Program-made: the position numbers and the translations under genes | Notes under the pieces: model-generated | The model's database searches: none | Told to the model about the DNA's origin: nothing | Seen by the model: only the letters and a program-made list of their open reading frames with translations | Source of the DNA: Gordonia sp. KTR9 | Lineage (GTDB): Bacteria; Actinomycetota; Actinomycetes; Mycobacteriales; Mycobacteriaceae | Assembly (NCBI RefSeq): GCF_000143885.2 | Contig: NC_018581.1 | Location: 1,178,001 to 1,242,000, forward strand | Direction of reading: 5' to 3' | DNA: 64,000 nt | Shown: one piece after another, positions 55,602-62,742 of the stretch | How the letters are laid out: the number at the start of each line of letters is the position of its first letter | Position numbering within the stretch: the first letter of the stretch is position 1

Positions 55602-56153
55602 ATGACCTCCGCAACCACCGTCAAAGCACCCATCCCCGCCGGCACCTGGACCATCGACGCCGTGCACTCGGCGGTCAACTTCTCCGTCAAGCACCTCATG
55701 GTCAGCAAGGTTCGCGGAAGCTTCGACAACTTCTCGGGCACCATCACCGTCGACGAGAACGGCACCCCCTCCGTGCAGGCCGAGATCGACGTCACCTCGA
55801 TCAACACCCGCAACGAGCAGCGCGACGGCCACATCAAGTCCGCCGACTTCTTCGACGCCGAGAAGTTCCCGACGGCCACCTTCGTGTCGACCGGCGTGCG
55901 CCAGAACGGCGACGACTACCTGCTCGACGGCGACTTCACCCTGAAGGGCGTCACCAAGCCCGTCACGCTCGAGCTCGAGTTCGAGGGCACCAACCCGGGC
56001 ATGGGCCAGGGCACCGTTGCCGGCTTCGAGGCAAAGGTCGTCCTCAGCCGCAAGGAATTCGGCATCGACATCGAGATGCCGCTCGAGGGCGGCGGCGTCG
56101 TCGTCGGCGACAAGATCACCATCAACCTCGAGATCGAGGCCCTGCAGGCCTGA
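55602..56153 (+). CDS. YceI family protein
   Basis: A 183-residue lipocalin-like beta-barrel protein. GTWTIDAVHSAVNFSVKHLM, VRGSFDNFSGTI, HIKSADFFDAEKFPTATFVS and KEFGIDIEMPLEGGGVVVGD are typical. YceI proteins bind isoprenoids or lipids and are linked to stress; exact function is unclear. There is no signal peptide, so a cytoplasmic form is likely. The ATG at 55602 follows GGAAGG. Codon use is strongly biased towards C, a hint of high expression. Two strong hairpins follow the gene. Confidence 0.93.
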   Translation: MTSATTVKAPIPAGTWTIDAVHSAVNFSVKHLMVSKVRGSFDNFSGTITVDENGTPSVQAEIDVTSINTRNEQRDGHIKSADFFDAEKFPTATFVSTGVRQNGDDYLLDGDFTLKGVTKPVTLELEFEGTNPGMGQGTVAGFEAKVVLSRKEFGIDIEMPLEGGGVVVGDKITINLEIEALQA

Positions 56154-56166
56154 TCCGCGCTTGACC

Positions 56167-56202
56167 CCGGTCGGACTCACCGGAACCCCCGAGTCCGACC
56201 GG
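56167..56202 (+). terminator. GC-rich hairpin after the YceI gene
   Basis: A perfect 12-bp stem, CCGGTCGGACTC at 56167-56178 with GAGTCCGACCGG at 56191-56202, and a 12-base loop, without a T-tract. Placed 14 bp after the stop. Confidence 0.6.
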
Positions 56203-56205
56203 TCG

Positions 56206-56252
56206 ATGGACCGGCACCGCGCCCACCCCGCGGCGGTGCCGGTCCATTTGTG
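56206..56252 (+). terminator. Second hairpin after the YceI gene
   Basis: A perfect 15-bp stem, ATGGACCGGCACCGC at 56206-56220 with its complement at 56233-56247, a 12-base loop, then TTTG. It probably forms a tandem terminator with the hairpin before it. Confidence 0.7.
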
Positions 56253-56311
56253 GTTTCGGCCCCTTTTCCCTTCGGTAGGCTGCGGGGAACGCCGTCAGGC
56301 AGGAGAGGCCG

Positions 56312-58027
56312 ATGGGACGACCACGCCGGACCCGTCGTGGTGCGCCGTGGACACGTCTGCGCCGACGCACTGCGGGTTTTCTGTGGGGCGTGTCCACGGT
56401 CCCGAGTCCGCGCGGATGGGCCCGAATCGGTCCGCCGATCCGCAGCAAGATCGCTCTCCACGCCACCGTCACCGCGATGACCGCCGTGATCGCCAGCAAT
56501 GCGGTGATCGGCGTCGAGACCTTCCTGCTCGTCCAACTGGCCTTCAACGGCGGACAACTCACCTTCGACGAGACGCTGGGCGCGCCCAATTTCCCGGTGG
56601 TCGTGGGTGCGATCGTGGTCGGGATCCTCACCAATCTCATCCTGGGGCTGTTCGCCGTCCGGCCGCAGCTCCGCTGGTTCATCAGCTGCGAGCCCGCCGA
56701 TCACGCGCGGCGGCGCTCGGTCCAGCGGATACCGATCGTCCAAGTCGTGGTCACCGCGACGGCCTGGTCGGCGGCGGTGCTGTTCTACGTACTCATCGCC
56801 GACCAACTGACCACCGCGACCGTTGCCGGGGTGGCGGTGGCCTTCGCGCTCGCCGGGTCGTCGAGCGCCTGTCTCACCTATCTGTTCGCCGAGCGCGCGG
56901 CGCGACCGCTGGCCGTCGTGGTGCTCGAGGACTTTCCCACCAATCACGTCATGAACGGCGTGCGCGTACGGATGCTGGCGGTGTGGGCGGTGAGTTCGGC
57001 GGTGCCGATGGTCGGACTGCTGACCGTCAACGCCGGCCGGTGGACCGGTCTGCTGCCCGATGTCCACGGTGCCGTCGACTGGACGACGGTGATCCTGACC
57101 CTGGTCGGTCTGGCGTCCGGAGCGCGCGTCATCGCGCTTGTCGGACAGGCGATCACCGACCCGCTGACCGAGATGCGCCGCGCGGTACACCGCGTCGACC
57201 ACGGCGACTACCGAGCGCGCGTTCCCGTCTACGACTCGTCGGAACTCGGTGTGCTGCAACACGGTTTCAACCAGATGGTCGAGGGCCTCGCCGAACGTGA
57301 CCGCATGCGTGAGATATTCGCGCGACACGTCGGGGACACCGTGGCCGATCTCGCGATCTCCGACGGGGTCGGCATGCACGGAACCAATACCCGCGTCGGC
57401 GTCCTCTTCGTCGACATCGTCGGATCGACCGCGCTGGCGCAGCAACGCAGTCCCGATGACACCGCCGCCCTGCTCAACGCGTTCTTCAGCATCGTCGCGG
57501 ACGTCGTCGATCAGCACTCCGGCTTCGTCAACAAGTTCGAGGGCGATGCCGCGCTCGCCGTCTTCGGTGCACCCGTCGACATCGACGACCCGGCCGGTGC
57601 CGCGCTGGGTGCTGCCCGCGACCTCGCCGACCGCCTTGCCAGCAGCCTCGACATCCGTTGGGGGATAGGCGTTTCCTACGGCGAGGCATTCGCCGGAAAC
57701 ATCGGTGCCGAACGGCGCTACGAATACACCGTCATCGGCGACCCGGTCAACGAGTGTGCTCGGTTGTCCGACATGGCCAAGACCGGACGCATTCCGGCCC
57801 TGGCGAGTGGTGCCGCCGTCGAGTCGGCGGGCGAGGAAGCCGAGGAATGGAAGCTTCTCGGCACGCGGATCATGCGCGGCCGGTCGGAGCCCACCGCCTT
57901 CTACGCGCCGATCCAGCTCGTCGAGCGTCTCGGGTCGTCGACCAATCTGATCGCGGAATTGTTACGGCCCGCCCGGCGGATCGTCGGGGCGAATCCGTTG
58001 CGGCTGATGACATTCTTCAGCGGATGA
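56312..58027 (+). CDS. Membrane-bound class III adenylate/guanylate cyclase with HAMP domain
   Basis: A 571-residue protein like the mycobacterial Rv1318c-Rv1320c/Rv3645 group. Six membrane helices between about 45 and 280 are followed by a HAMP linker (TDPLTEMRRAVHRVDHGDYR) and a cyclase homology domain. The metal-binding aspartates lie in VGVLFVDIVGST and NKFEGDAALAVFG, and YTVIGDPVNECARL has the transition-state asparagine. It makes cAMP (or cGMP) from the nucleotide triphosphate at the inner membrane face. The ATG at 56312 follows GGAGAGG. Its signal is unknown. Confidence 0.9.
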   Translation: MGRPRRTRRGAPWTRLRRRTAGFLWGVSTVPSPRGWARIGPPIRSKIALHATVTAMTAVIASNAVIGVETFLLVQLAFNGGQLTFDETLGAPNFPVVVGAIVVGILTNLILGLFAVRPQLRWFISCEPADHARRRSVQRIPIVQVVVTATAWSAAVLFYVLIADQLTTATVAGVAVAFALAGSSSACLTYLFAERAARPLAVVVLEDFPTNHVMNGVRVRMLAVWAVSSAVPMVGLLTVNAGRWTGLLPDVHGAVDWTTVILTLVGLASGARVIALVGQAITDPLTEMRRAVHRVDHGDYRARVPVYDSSELGVLQHGFNQMVEGLAERDRMREIFARHVGDTVADLAISDGVGMHGTNTRVGVLFVDIVGSTALAQQRSPDDTAALLNAFFSIVADVVDQHSGFVNKFEGDAALAVFGAPVDIDDPAGAALGAARDLADRLASSLDIRWGIGVSYGEAFAGNIGAERRYEYTVIGDPVNECARLSDMAKTGRIPALASGAAVESAGEEAEEWKLLGTRIMRGRSEPTAFYAPIQLVERLGSSTNLIAELLRPARRIVGANPLRLMTFFSG

Positions 58028-58148
58028 CCCCGCTTCACGTTCACGGCGCCGGAGTCGACTCGTTGACGTCGTCCCCACCGGTCAATAGCGTGGGCCGCAC
58101 GGACCCGGCGTCGGTGCCGGACGAGACAACGCATCCCAGGGGGTCGCG

Positions 58149-59036
58149 ATGAGTGGTTGGACGACAGCAGACATTCCGGACCAGTCCGGCCGGACGTTCG
58201 TGGTGACCGGTGCCAACAGCGGACTCGGCTACCAGACGGCGAAGGCGCTCGTGCGCGCCGGCGCCGACGTCGTGCTCGCCTGTCGCAACACCGCGAAAGC
58301 CGACGCCGTGGCCTCGGAGCTGGGATCGAAGGCGACTGTCGCGAAGCTCGACCTCGCCGATCTGGAGTCGGTGCGCACCTTCGCCGCCGGCGTCACCGGG
58401 GCCGATGTGCTCGTCAACAACGCCGGTCTCATGGCGGTGCCGCTTCGACGAACCGCGGACGGCTTCGAGATGCAGATCGGTACCAACCATCTCGGTCACT
58501 TCGCGCTGACCGCGCTACTGCTGCCGAAGATCTCCGATCGCGTGGTGACCGTGTCGTCGACCGTCCATCAGATCGGTCGCATCCAGCTCGACGACCTGAA
58601 CTGGGAGCAGCGGCGCTACCGGCGCTGGCGCGCCTACGGCGACTCCAAGATGGCCAACCTCATGTTCGGCAAGGAGCTCGCCGCGCGACTCGACGCCGCC
58701 GGGTCGTCGAAGAAGTCGCTGGTGGCCCATCCCGGTTATGCCGCAACCGAATTGCAGGGCCGCAGCGAGAATTTCTCCGACTTCTTCGCGAAGCTCGGCA
58801 ACAAGCTGCCCATCGCCCAACCGGCTGCCGACGGTGCGTTGCCCCAGCTGTACGCGGCGACCGTGCCGGATGTGAAGTCCGGGACGTTCTACGGGCCGAG
58901 CGAGTTCTTCGGCATGCGAGGCGCACCGGGACGCAGCAGCTACCGCAAGGCCGCGGACGACGCGCAGTTCCGGGCAGCGCTGTGGGAGGAATCGGAGCGA
59001 CTGACGGGCGAGAAGTTCGACGTCGCCGCCGGCTGA
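58149..59036 (+). CDS. Short-chain dehydrogenase/reductase
   Basis: A 295-residue SDR with the cofactor motif TGANSGLG, NNAG, the catalytic serine in VTVSSTVHQ and YGDSK (YxxxK) in RAYGDSKMANLMFGKEL. The layout is that of retinol-dehydrogenase-like reductases abundant in mycobacteria. The substrate is unknown. It overlaps no gene and ends next to a convergent secreted-protein gene. The ATG at 58149 is preceded by AGGGGG. Confidence 0.9.
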   Translation: MSGWTTADIPDQSGRTFVVTGANSGLGYQTAKALVRAGADVVLACRNTAKADAVASELGSKATVAKLDLADLESVRTFAAGVTGADVLVNNAGLMAVPLRRTADGFEMQIGTNHLGHFALTALLLPKISDRVVTVSSTVHQIGRIQLDDLNWEQRRYRRWRAYGDSKMANLMFGKELAARLDAAGSSKKSLVAHPGYAATELQGRSENFSDFFAKLGNKLPIAQPAADGALPQLYAATVPDVKSGTFYGPSEFFGMRGAPGRSSYRKAADDAQFRAALWEESERLTGEKFDVAAG

Positions 59037-59037
59037 C

Positions 59038-59556
59038 TCACTGAACGCTGAACGCGATGCTGTTCGACGCGCCGGAGACGGTGTCGGTGACGCGGATGGT
59101 GAAGTCGCCCGCGCCCTTGAAGAAGTAGGACTTCACCGCGGTGCAGTCCTGGGTCTTGAACAGTGCGGCCTGCTTGGGGACCTTGGGTCCGGACAGGCGG
59201 ACCTCCATGCGGCACTCGTTGCCGTCGACGATCGGACCGGCGTCGATGATCGAGTTCCAGCGCACACCCAGTCGCGAGTTCTTCGGGAAGGTGTTCGGCA
59301 CGACGGCCGGGGTCTTGTCGGGCGTGTAGACCCACACGTTGATCGACTTGATGCCGTTCGGTGCGCCGGGACGGCCGAGCTTGCCGTAGTGCGTCACTTT
59401 GTCGCCACCCGACGAGCCGAGCGCGGCGCTGCCGGAGTCGAGGCTGCCGCTGGCGCTTCCGAACAGCGTGTCGAGCGGATTGGCGGACGCCGGCGCGACC
59501 GGCAGGGCCAGGGCGGCGGTGGCGAGCAGGGCGGCGGCGATACGGGTGCGCTTCAT
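59038..59556 (-). CDS. Small secreted protein of unknown function
   Basis: A 172-residue protein with a typical signal peptide (MKRTRIAAALLATAALALPV...ASA) and a mature beta-rich domain after a serine/glycine-rich linker. Two cysteines (in DGNECRMEV and TQDCTAVK) could pair. The domain looks immunoglobulin-like, but I cannot name it. It converges with the SDR gene, only two bases apart. Confidence 0.75.
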   Translation of the reverse strand: MKRTRIAAALLATAALALPVAPASANPLDTLFGSASGSLDSGSAALGSSGGDKVTHYGKLGRPGAPNGIKSINVWVYTPDKTPAVVPNTFPKNSRLGVRWNSIIDAGPIVDGNECRMEVRLSGPKVPKQAALFKTQDCTAVKSYFFKGAGDFTIRVTDTVSGASNSIAFSVQ

Positions 59557-59630
59557 GGCTTCTCTCGGTCCTCGCGGTTTATAACGAAATGATTAAAGCA
59601 CGAGGATCGTCCTATTGGTCGAGCTGTGTC

Positions 59631-59728
59631 CAAGCCACCCTCCGCTGGTTGAGCCGGCACCAAGCCACCCTCCGCTGGTTGAGCCGGCACCGAGCGGAGC
59701 GAGGCGCCGAGTCGAAGCCACTTGGTGA
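59631..59728 (-). repeat. Dispersed repeat with a 30-bp tandem duplication
   Basis: Two identical 30-bp units lie at 59631-59660 and 59661-59690 (CAAGCCACCCTCCGCTGGTT then GAGCCGGCAC). They are followed by CGAGCGGAGCGAGGCGCCGA and GTCGAAGCCAC, the rest of the family's full element. Confidence 0.88.
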
Positions 59729-59743
59729 CCGGACCGGCTTAGA

Positions 59744-60373
59744 TCACCACACCCCGGGCGGCCTCAATTGAATGCTGATCCGCGCGCCGACGCCACGAAC
59801 CTTGGGCACTGCGTGTTCCCAGGTGCGTTGACAACTTCCGCCCATCGCGAGTAGATCGCCCGAGGAGAGGGTGAACTTCAGCGACCGCCCGCCACCGCGG
59901 GGTCTGAGCATCAGGGGCCGAGGGGCGCCGAGCGAGATGATGGCAACCATGGTGTCGTGTGTGGATGCTCGACCGATGCGGTCGCCGTGCCACGCGACTG
60001 AGTCCTCGCCGTCTCGATAGAGGCTTATCCCGGCTGTCGCGAATCCCTCTGGCAGTTCATCGCGGTAGTGCTCGGTCAGGGCGGTGCGAGCCTCGGCGAT
60101 GATCGGGTCGGGGAATCGCTGATCGGCCTGGTAGATCGAGACGAGCCGCGGTACCTCGACGACCCGTTCGTACATACGACGACGCTCGGCGCGCCAGGGG
60201 ACGGACTCGCGGAGCCGGTCGAAGAGTACGTCGGCCCCGCCGATCCAACCAGGGCAAAGGTCAACCCATGCCCCCTCGTTCAGTGGACGACGCGAGAGCG
60301 AGGCCGACAGATCGCCGAGTATTGGCTCCGCAGACTGTTCCGAGAACAACGAGCCCTGAGTGCCCACAGACAT
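59744..60373 (-). CDS. AlkB-like 2-oxoglutarate/Fe(II)-dependent dioxygenase
   Basis: A 209-residue protein of the AlkB family, which oxidatively removes alkyl groups from nucleic acids (or proteins). The iron ligands are H129 and D131 in AWHGDRIG and H187 in WEHAVPK, and R198 and R204 (ARISIQLR) bind 2-oxoglutarate. The N-terminus GSLFSEQ is common in the actinobacterial group. The ATG at 60373 is the natural start. It overlaps the end of the GIY-YIG gene by 113 bases. Confidence 0.88.
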   Translation of the reverse strand: MSVGTQGSLFSEQSAEPILGDLSASLSRRPLNEGAWVDLCPGWIGGADVLFDRLRESVPWRAERRRMYERVVEVPRLVSIYQADQRFPDPIIAEARTALTEHYRDELPEGFATAGISLYRDGEDSVAWHGDRIGRASTHDTMVAIISLGAPRPLMLRPRGGGRSLKFTLSSGDLLAMGGSCQRTWEHAVPKVRGVGARISIQLRPPGVW

Positions 60374-60701
60374 GAGCGCAGTCTACACCGGTTTCGCACG
60401 TGTGTTCGACTGATCGCAATCCTGTGTCCGACCGCGACAGTTCCGGAAGCAGGTCGAACTTCCCTTCGACGAGCGCGATGCGTTTCGCGCGAGACCATCC
60501 GTGAATCCGGCGTTCGGCTGCGTAGGCCTCGCCGATGTGCGGGAACTCCTGCTGGTACACAAGCCGAACCGGCCGACGAGGCCGCGTGTACCGCGATCCA
60601 TTCCCGGTCTGATGCTGGTCGACGCGGTGCTCGACGTTGCGGGTGCTGCCGACGTAGAGAGTGCCGTCTGAGCATTGGAGGATGTAGAGGAATCCGGGCA
60701 T
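60261..60701 (-). CDS. GIY-YIG nuclease domain protein (UPF0213-like)
   Basis: The first ~90 residues form a GIY-YIG domain: FLYILQCSDGTLYVGSTRN, RVDQHQTGNGSRYT and the glutamate in EAYAAERRIHGWSRAKR. Small stand-alone proteins of this kind are widespread, with unproven roles in DNA repair or recombination. After residue 95 the frame continues for about 50 residues that read antisense-like and overlap the start of the AlkB-like gene by 113 bases, an unusual arrangement. The true end may be this long, or a recent frameshift may have removed an earlier stop. Confidence 0.75.
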   Translation of the reverse strand: MPGFLYILQCSDGTLYVGSTRNVEHRVDQHQTGNGSRYTRPRRPVRLVYQQEFPHIGEAYAAERRIHGWSRAKRIALVEGKFDLLPELSRSDTGLRSVEHTCETGVDCAHVCGHSGLVVLGTVCGANTRRSVGLALASSTERGGMG

Positions 60702-60818
60702 GAGACGACTGTCGAGGATTGCTGCGACGAATCAGCCAAGGTTTCCACAGCCGACGGTGAGCGGCGAGAGTTTCCACAGGTGCCGTGTGGGGTGAGTTTC
60801 GGCGTTTGGGTCACCAGG

Positions 60819-61033
60819 TGGCTTCGACTCGGCGCCTCGCTTCGCTCGGGGCCGGCTCAACCAGCGGTGGGTGGCGGCGAGCTCAACCAGTGGGGGTGTC
60901 ACCAAGTGGTTTCGACTCGGCGCCTCGCTGCGCTCGGTGCCGGCTCAACCAGCGAGGGGGGGCTGGCTGCCGGCTCAACCAGCGGGGGGTGGCTGCCGGC
61001 TCAACCAGCGGAGGGGAACCGGCTCAACCAGCG
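60819..61033 (-). repeat. Cluster of dispersed repeats downstream of the choD-like gene
   Basis: Two full elements (GGCTTCGACTCGGCGCCTCG and TTTCGACTCGGCGCCTCGCT) and further CGGCTCAACCAGCG units (about 25-26 bp apart near 60970-61030) are packed into 215 bp. The last unit contains the stop codon of the choD-like gene. Confidence 0.88.
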
Positions 61034-62742
61034 CGTGAAGTGTTGGACACCGGCGTGATCGGGAGGCGGAGCGCGCCGGGTGCGTGCGCCGGCACGGTCG
61101 GGTGATGGGGCTCGACCGGCTCGACCGGCCGGTACGACGCACCGAGCTCGGGCCGTGGGTCGGCCTCGCCGGCATTCGGCCACATCGCCAGCGCGCGTTC
61201 GGCCTGCGCGGTGATCGTCAGTGACGGGTTGACACCGAGGTTGGCGGAGACGGTCGCACCGTCGACGACGTGCAGGCCCGGGTGGTTGAACACTCGGTGG
61301 TACGGATCCACCACACCGTCGTGCGCCGACCGACCGATCGAGCAGCCGCCCAGGAAGTGCGCGGTCATCGGGATGTTCAGCAGGTCGACAATGGAACCGC
61401 CCGCGTCGCCGTCGATCTCGCGCGCGACGGCACGCACCGCGTCGTGCCCTTCCGGGATCCATGTCGGCGGCGGATCGCCCGCACCCTGCCTACTGCGCAG
61501 CATCGGGCCGAATCGGCCTCGGCGGGAGAACAGTTCGAGGGAGTTGTCCGCCGTCTGCATGACGAGCGCGATGATCGTACGCTCCGACCAGCGGTGAACG
61601 GAGAGGCCGCGGAGCGTGATCAGCGGATGGCGGACCATCTCGACGAGTGCCTGCAACGGGCGCGGCAGGCGTCCGTCGCCGTCGACGAGGATCGCCTGCA
61701 GCAGGCCGATCAGGTTGCTGCCCTTGCCGTATCGCACCGGCTCGATGTGGGTGTGCGCATTGGGATGGAACGACGACGTGATCGCCACACCCTCGGTGTA
61801 GTCGGTCTCGAGGTCGCGGGCGGTGGCGGCGAGGACCGCCTCGGAGTTGGTGCGGACCACCTTGCCCAGGCGAGACGACAGCCCGGGCAGGTGGCCGCCC
61901 TGCTGCATGTTCAGCAGCAGCTTGTTGGTGCCGTAGGTGCCTGCGGCGAACACCACGTGATCGGCGGTGAACGCGCGGCGCCCGCGGCGCGACCAGCGAC
62001 GGCCCGACCGGTGCGACTCCACGACGTACCCGCCGCGCGAACGCGGCCGGACGGTGTCGACGGTCGTCATCGGGATGATCTCGGCGCCGGCCTGTTCGGC
62101 CAGGTGGAGATAGTTCTTGACGAGGGTGTTCTTCGCTCCCACCGGACAACCCGTCATGCACGCACCGCAATCGGTGCACCCGGTGCGCGCGGGGCCGGCG
62201 CCGCCGAAGAACGGGTCGTCGACGGTCTTGCCCGCCTCGCCGAAGAACACGCCGACCGGGGTGTGGACGAAGGTGTCGCCGACACCCATCTCCTCGGCGA
62301 CCTTGCGGATCACGCGGTCGGCGGGCGTCACCTTCGGATAGGTGGTCACGCCGAGCATCCGCGAGGCCTGGTTGTAGTACGGGTCGAGCTCGGACGCCCA
62401 GTCGGTGATCGACCCCCAGTGCGGGTCGTCGAAGAAGGCGGGGAGCGGCCGGTACAGGGTGTTCGCGTAGTTCAGCGATCCGCCGCCGACGCCGGCGCCG
62501 GCCATGACGAGGACGTCGCGCAGCAGATGCATGCGCTGCACACCGAACAGTCCGAGCGCGGGCGCCCACACATAGTCCTTGAGGCGCCAACTCGTCTTGG
62601 GCAGATCGCCGTCGGTGAAACGGCGTCCGGACTCGACGACGGCGACCCGGTAACCCTTCTCGGTGAGTCGCAGGGCCGCAACCGAACCGCCGAAACCGGA
62701 GCCGATGACGATCGCGTCGTAGTGGTCAGGGATGGAACTCAC
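61024..62742 (-). CDS. choD: ChoD-like GMC oxidoreductase (cholesterol oxidase family)
   Basis: A 572-residue flavoenzyme close to Mycobacterium ChoD. IVIGSGFGGSVAALRLTEKG binds FAD; AGAGVGGGSLNYANTLY, GAGPARTGCTDCGACMTGC and VKNYLHLAEQAGAE follow, and the C-terminus has AHFLGGCSIG and VSANLGVNPSLTITAQAE. The cysteine-rich stretch is shared with ChoD. The family is expected to oxidise a 3-beta-hydroxysteroid or a related alcohol; the reaction of ChoD itself is debated. GTG 62742 overlaps the monooxygenase stop (GTGA). The final RAG and stop are encoded by the dispersed repeat, which may have replaced the original end. Confidence 0.9.
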   Translation of the reverse strand: MSSIPDHYDAIVIGSGFGGSVAALRLTEKGYRVAVVESGRRFTDGDLPKTSWRLKDYVWAPALGLFGVQRMHLLRDVLVMAGAGVGGGSLNYANTLYRPLPAFFDDPHWGSITDWASELDPYYNQASRMLGVTTYPKVTPADRVIRKVAEEMGVGDTFVHTPVGVFFGEAGKTVDDPFFGGAGPARTGCTDCGACMTGCPVGAKNTLVKNYLHLAEQAGAEIIPMTTVDTVRPRSRGGYVVESHRSGRRWSRRGRRAFTADHVVFAAGTYGTNKLLLNMQQGGHLPGLSSRLGKVVRTNSEAVLAATARDLETDYTEGVAITSSFHPNAHTHIEPVRYGKGSNLIGLLQAILVDGDGRLPRPLQALVEMVRHPLITLRGLSVHRWSERTIIALVMQTADNSLELFSRRGRFGPMLRSRQGAGDPPPTWIPEGHDAVRAVAREIDGDAGGSIVDLLNIPMTAHFLGGCSIGRSAHDGVVDPYHRVFNHPGLHVVDGATVSANLGVNPSLTITAQAERALAMWPNAGEADPRPELGASYRPVEPVEPHHPTVPAHAPGALRLPITPVSNTSRAG

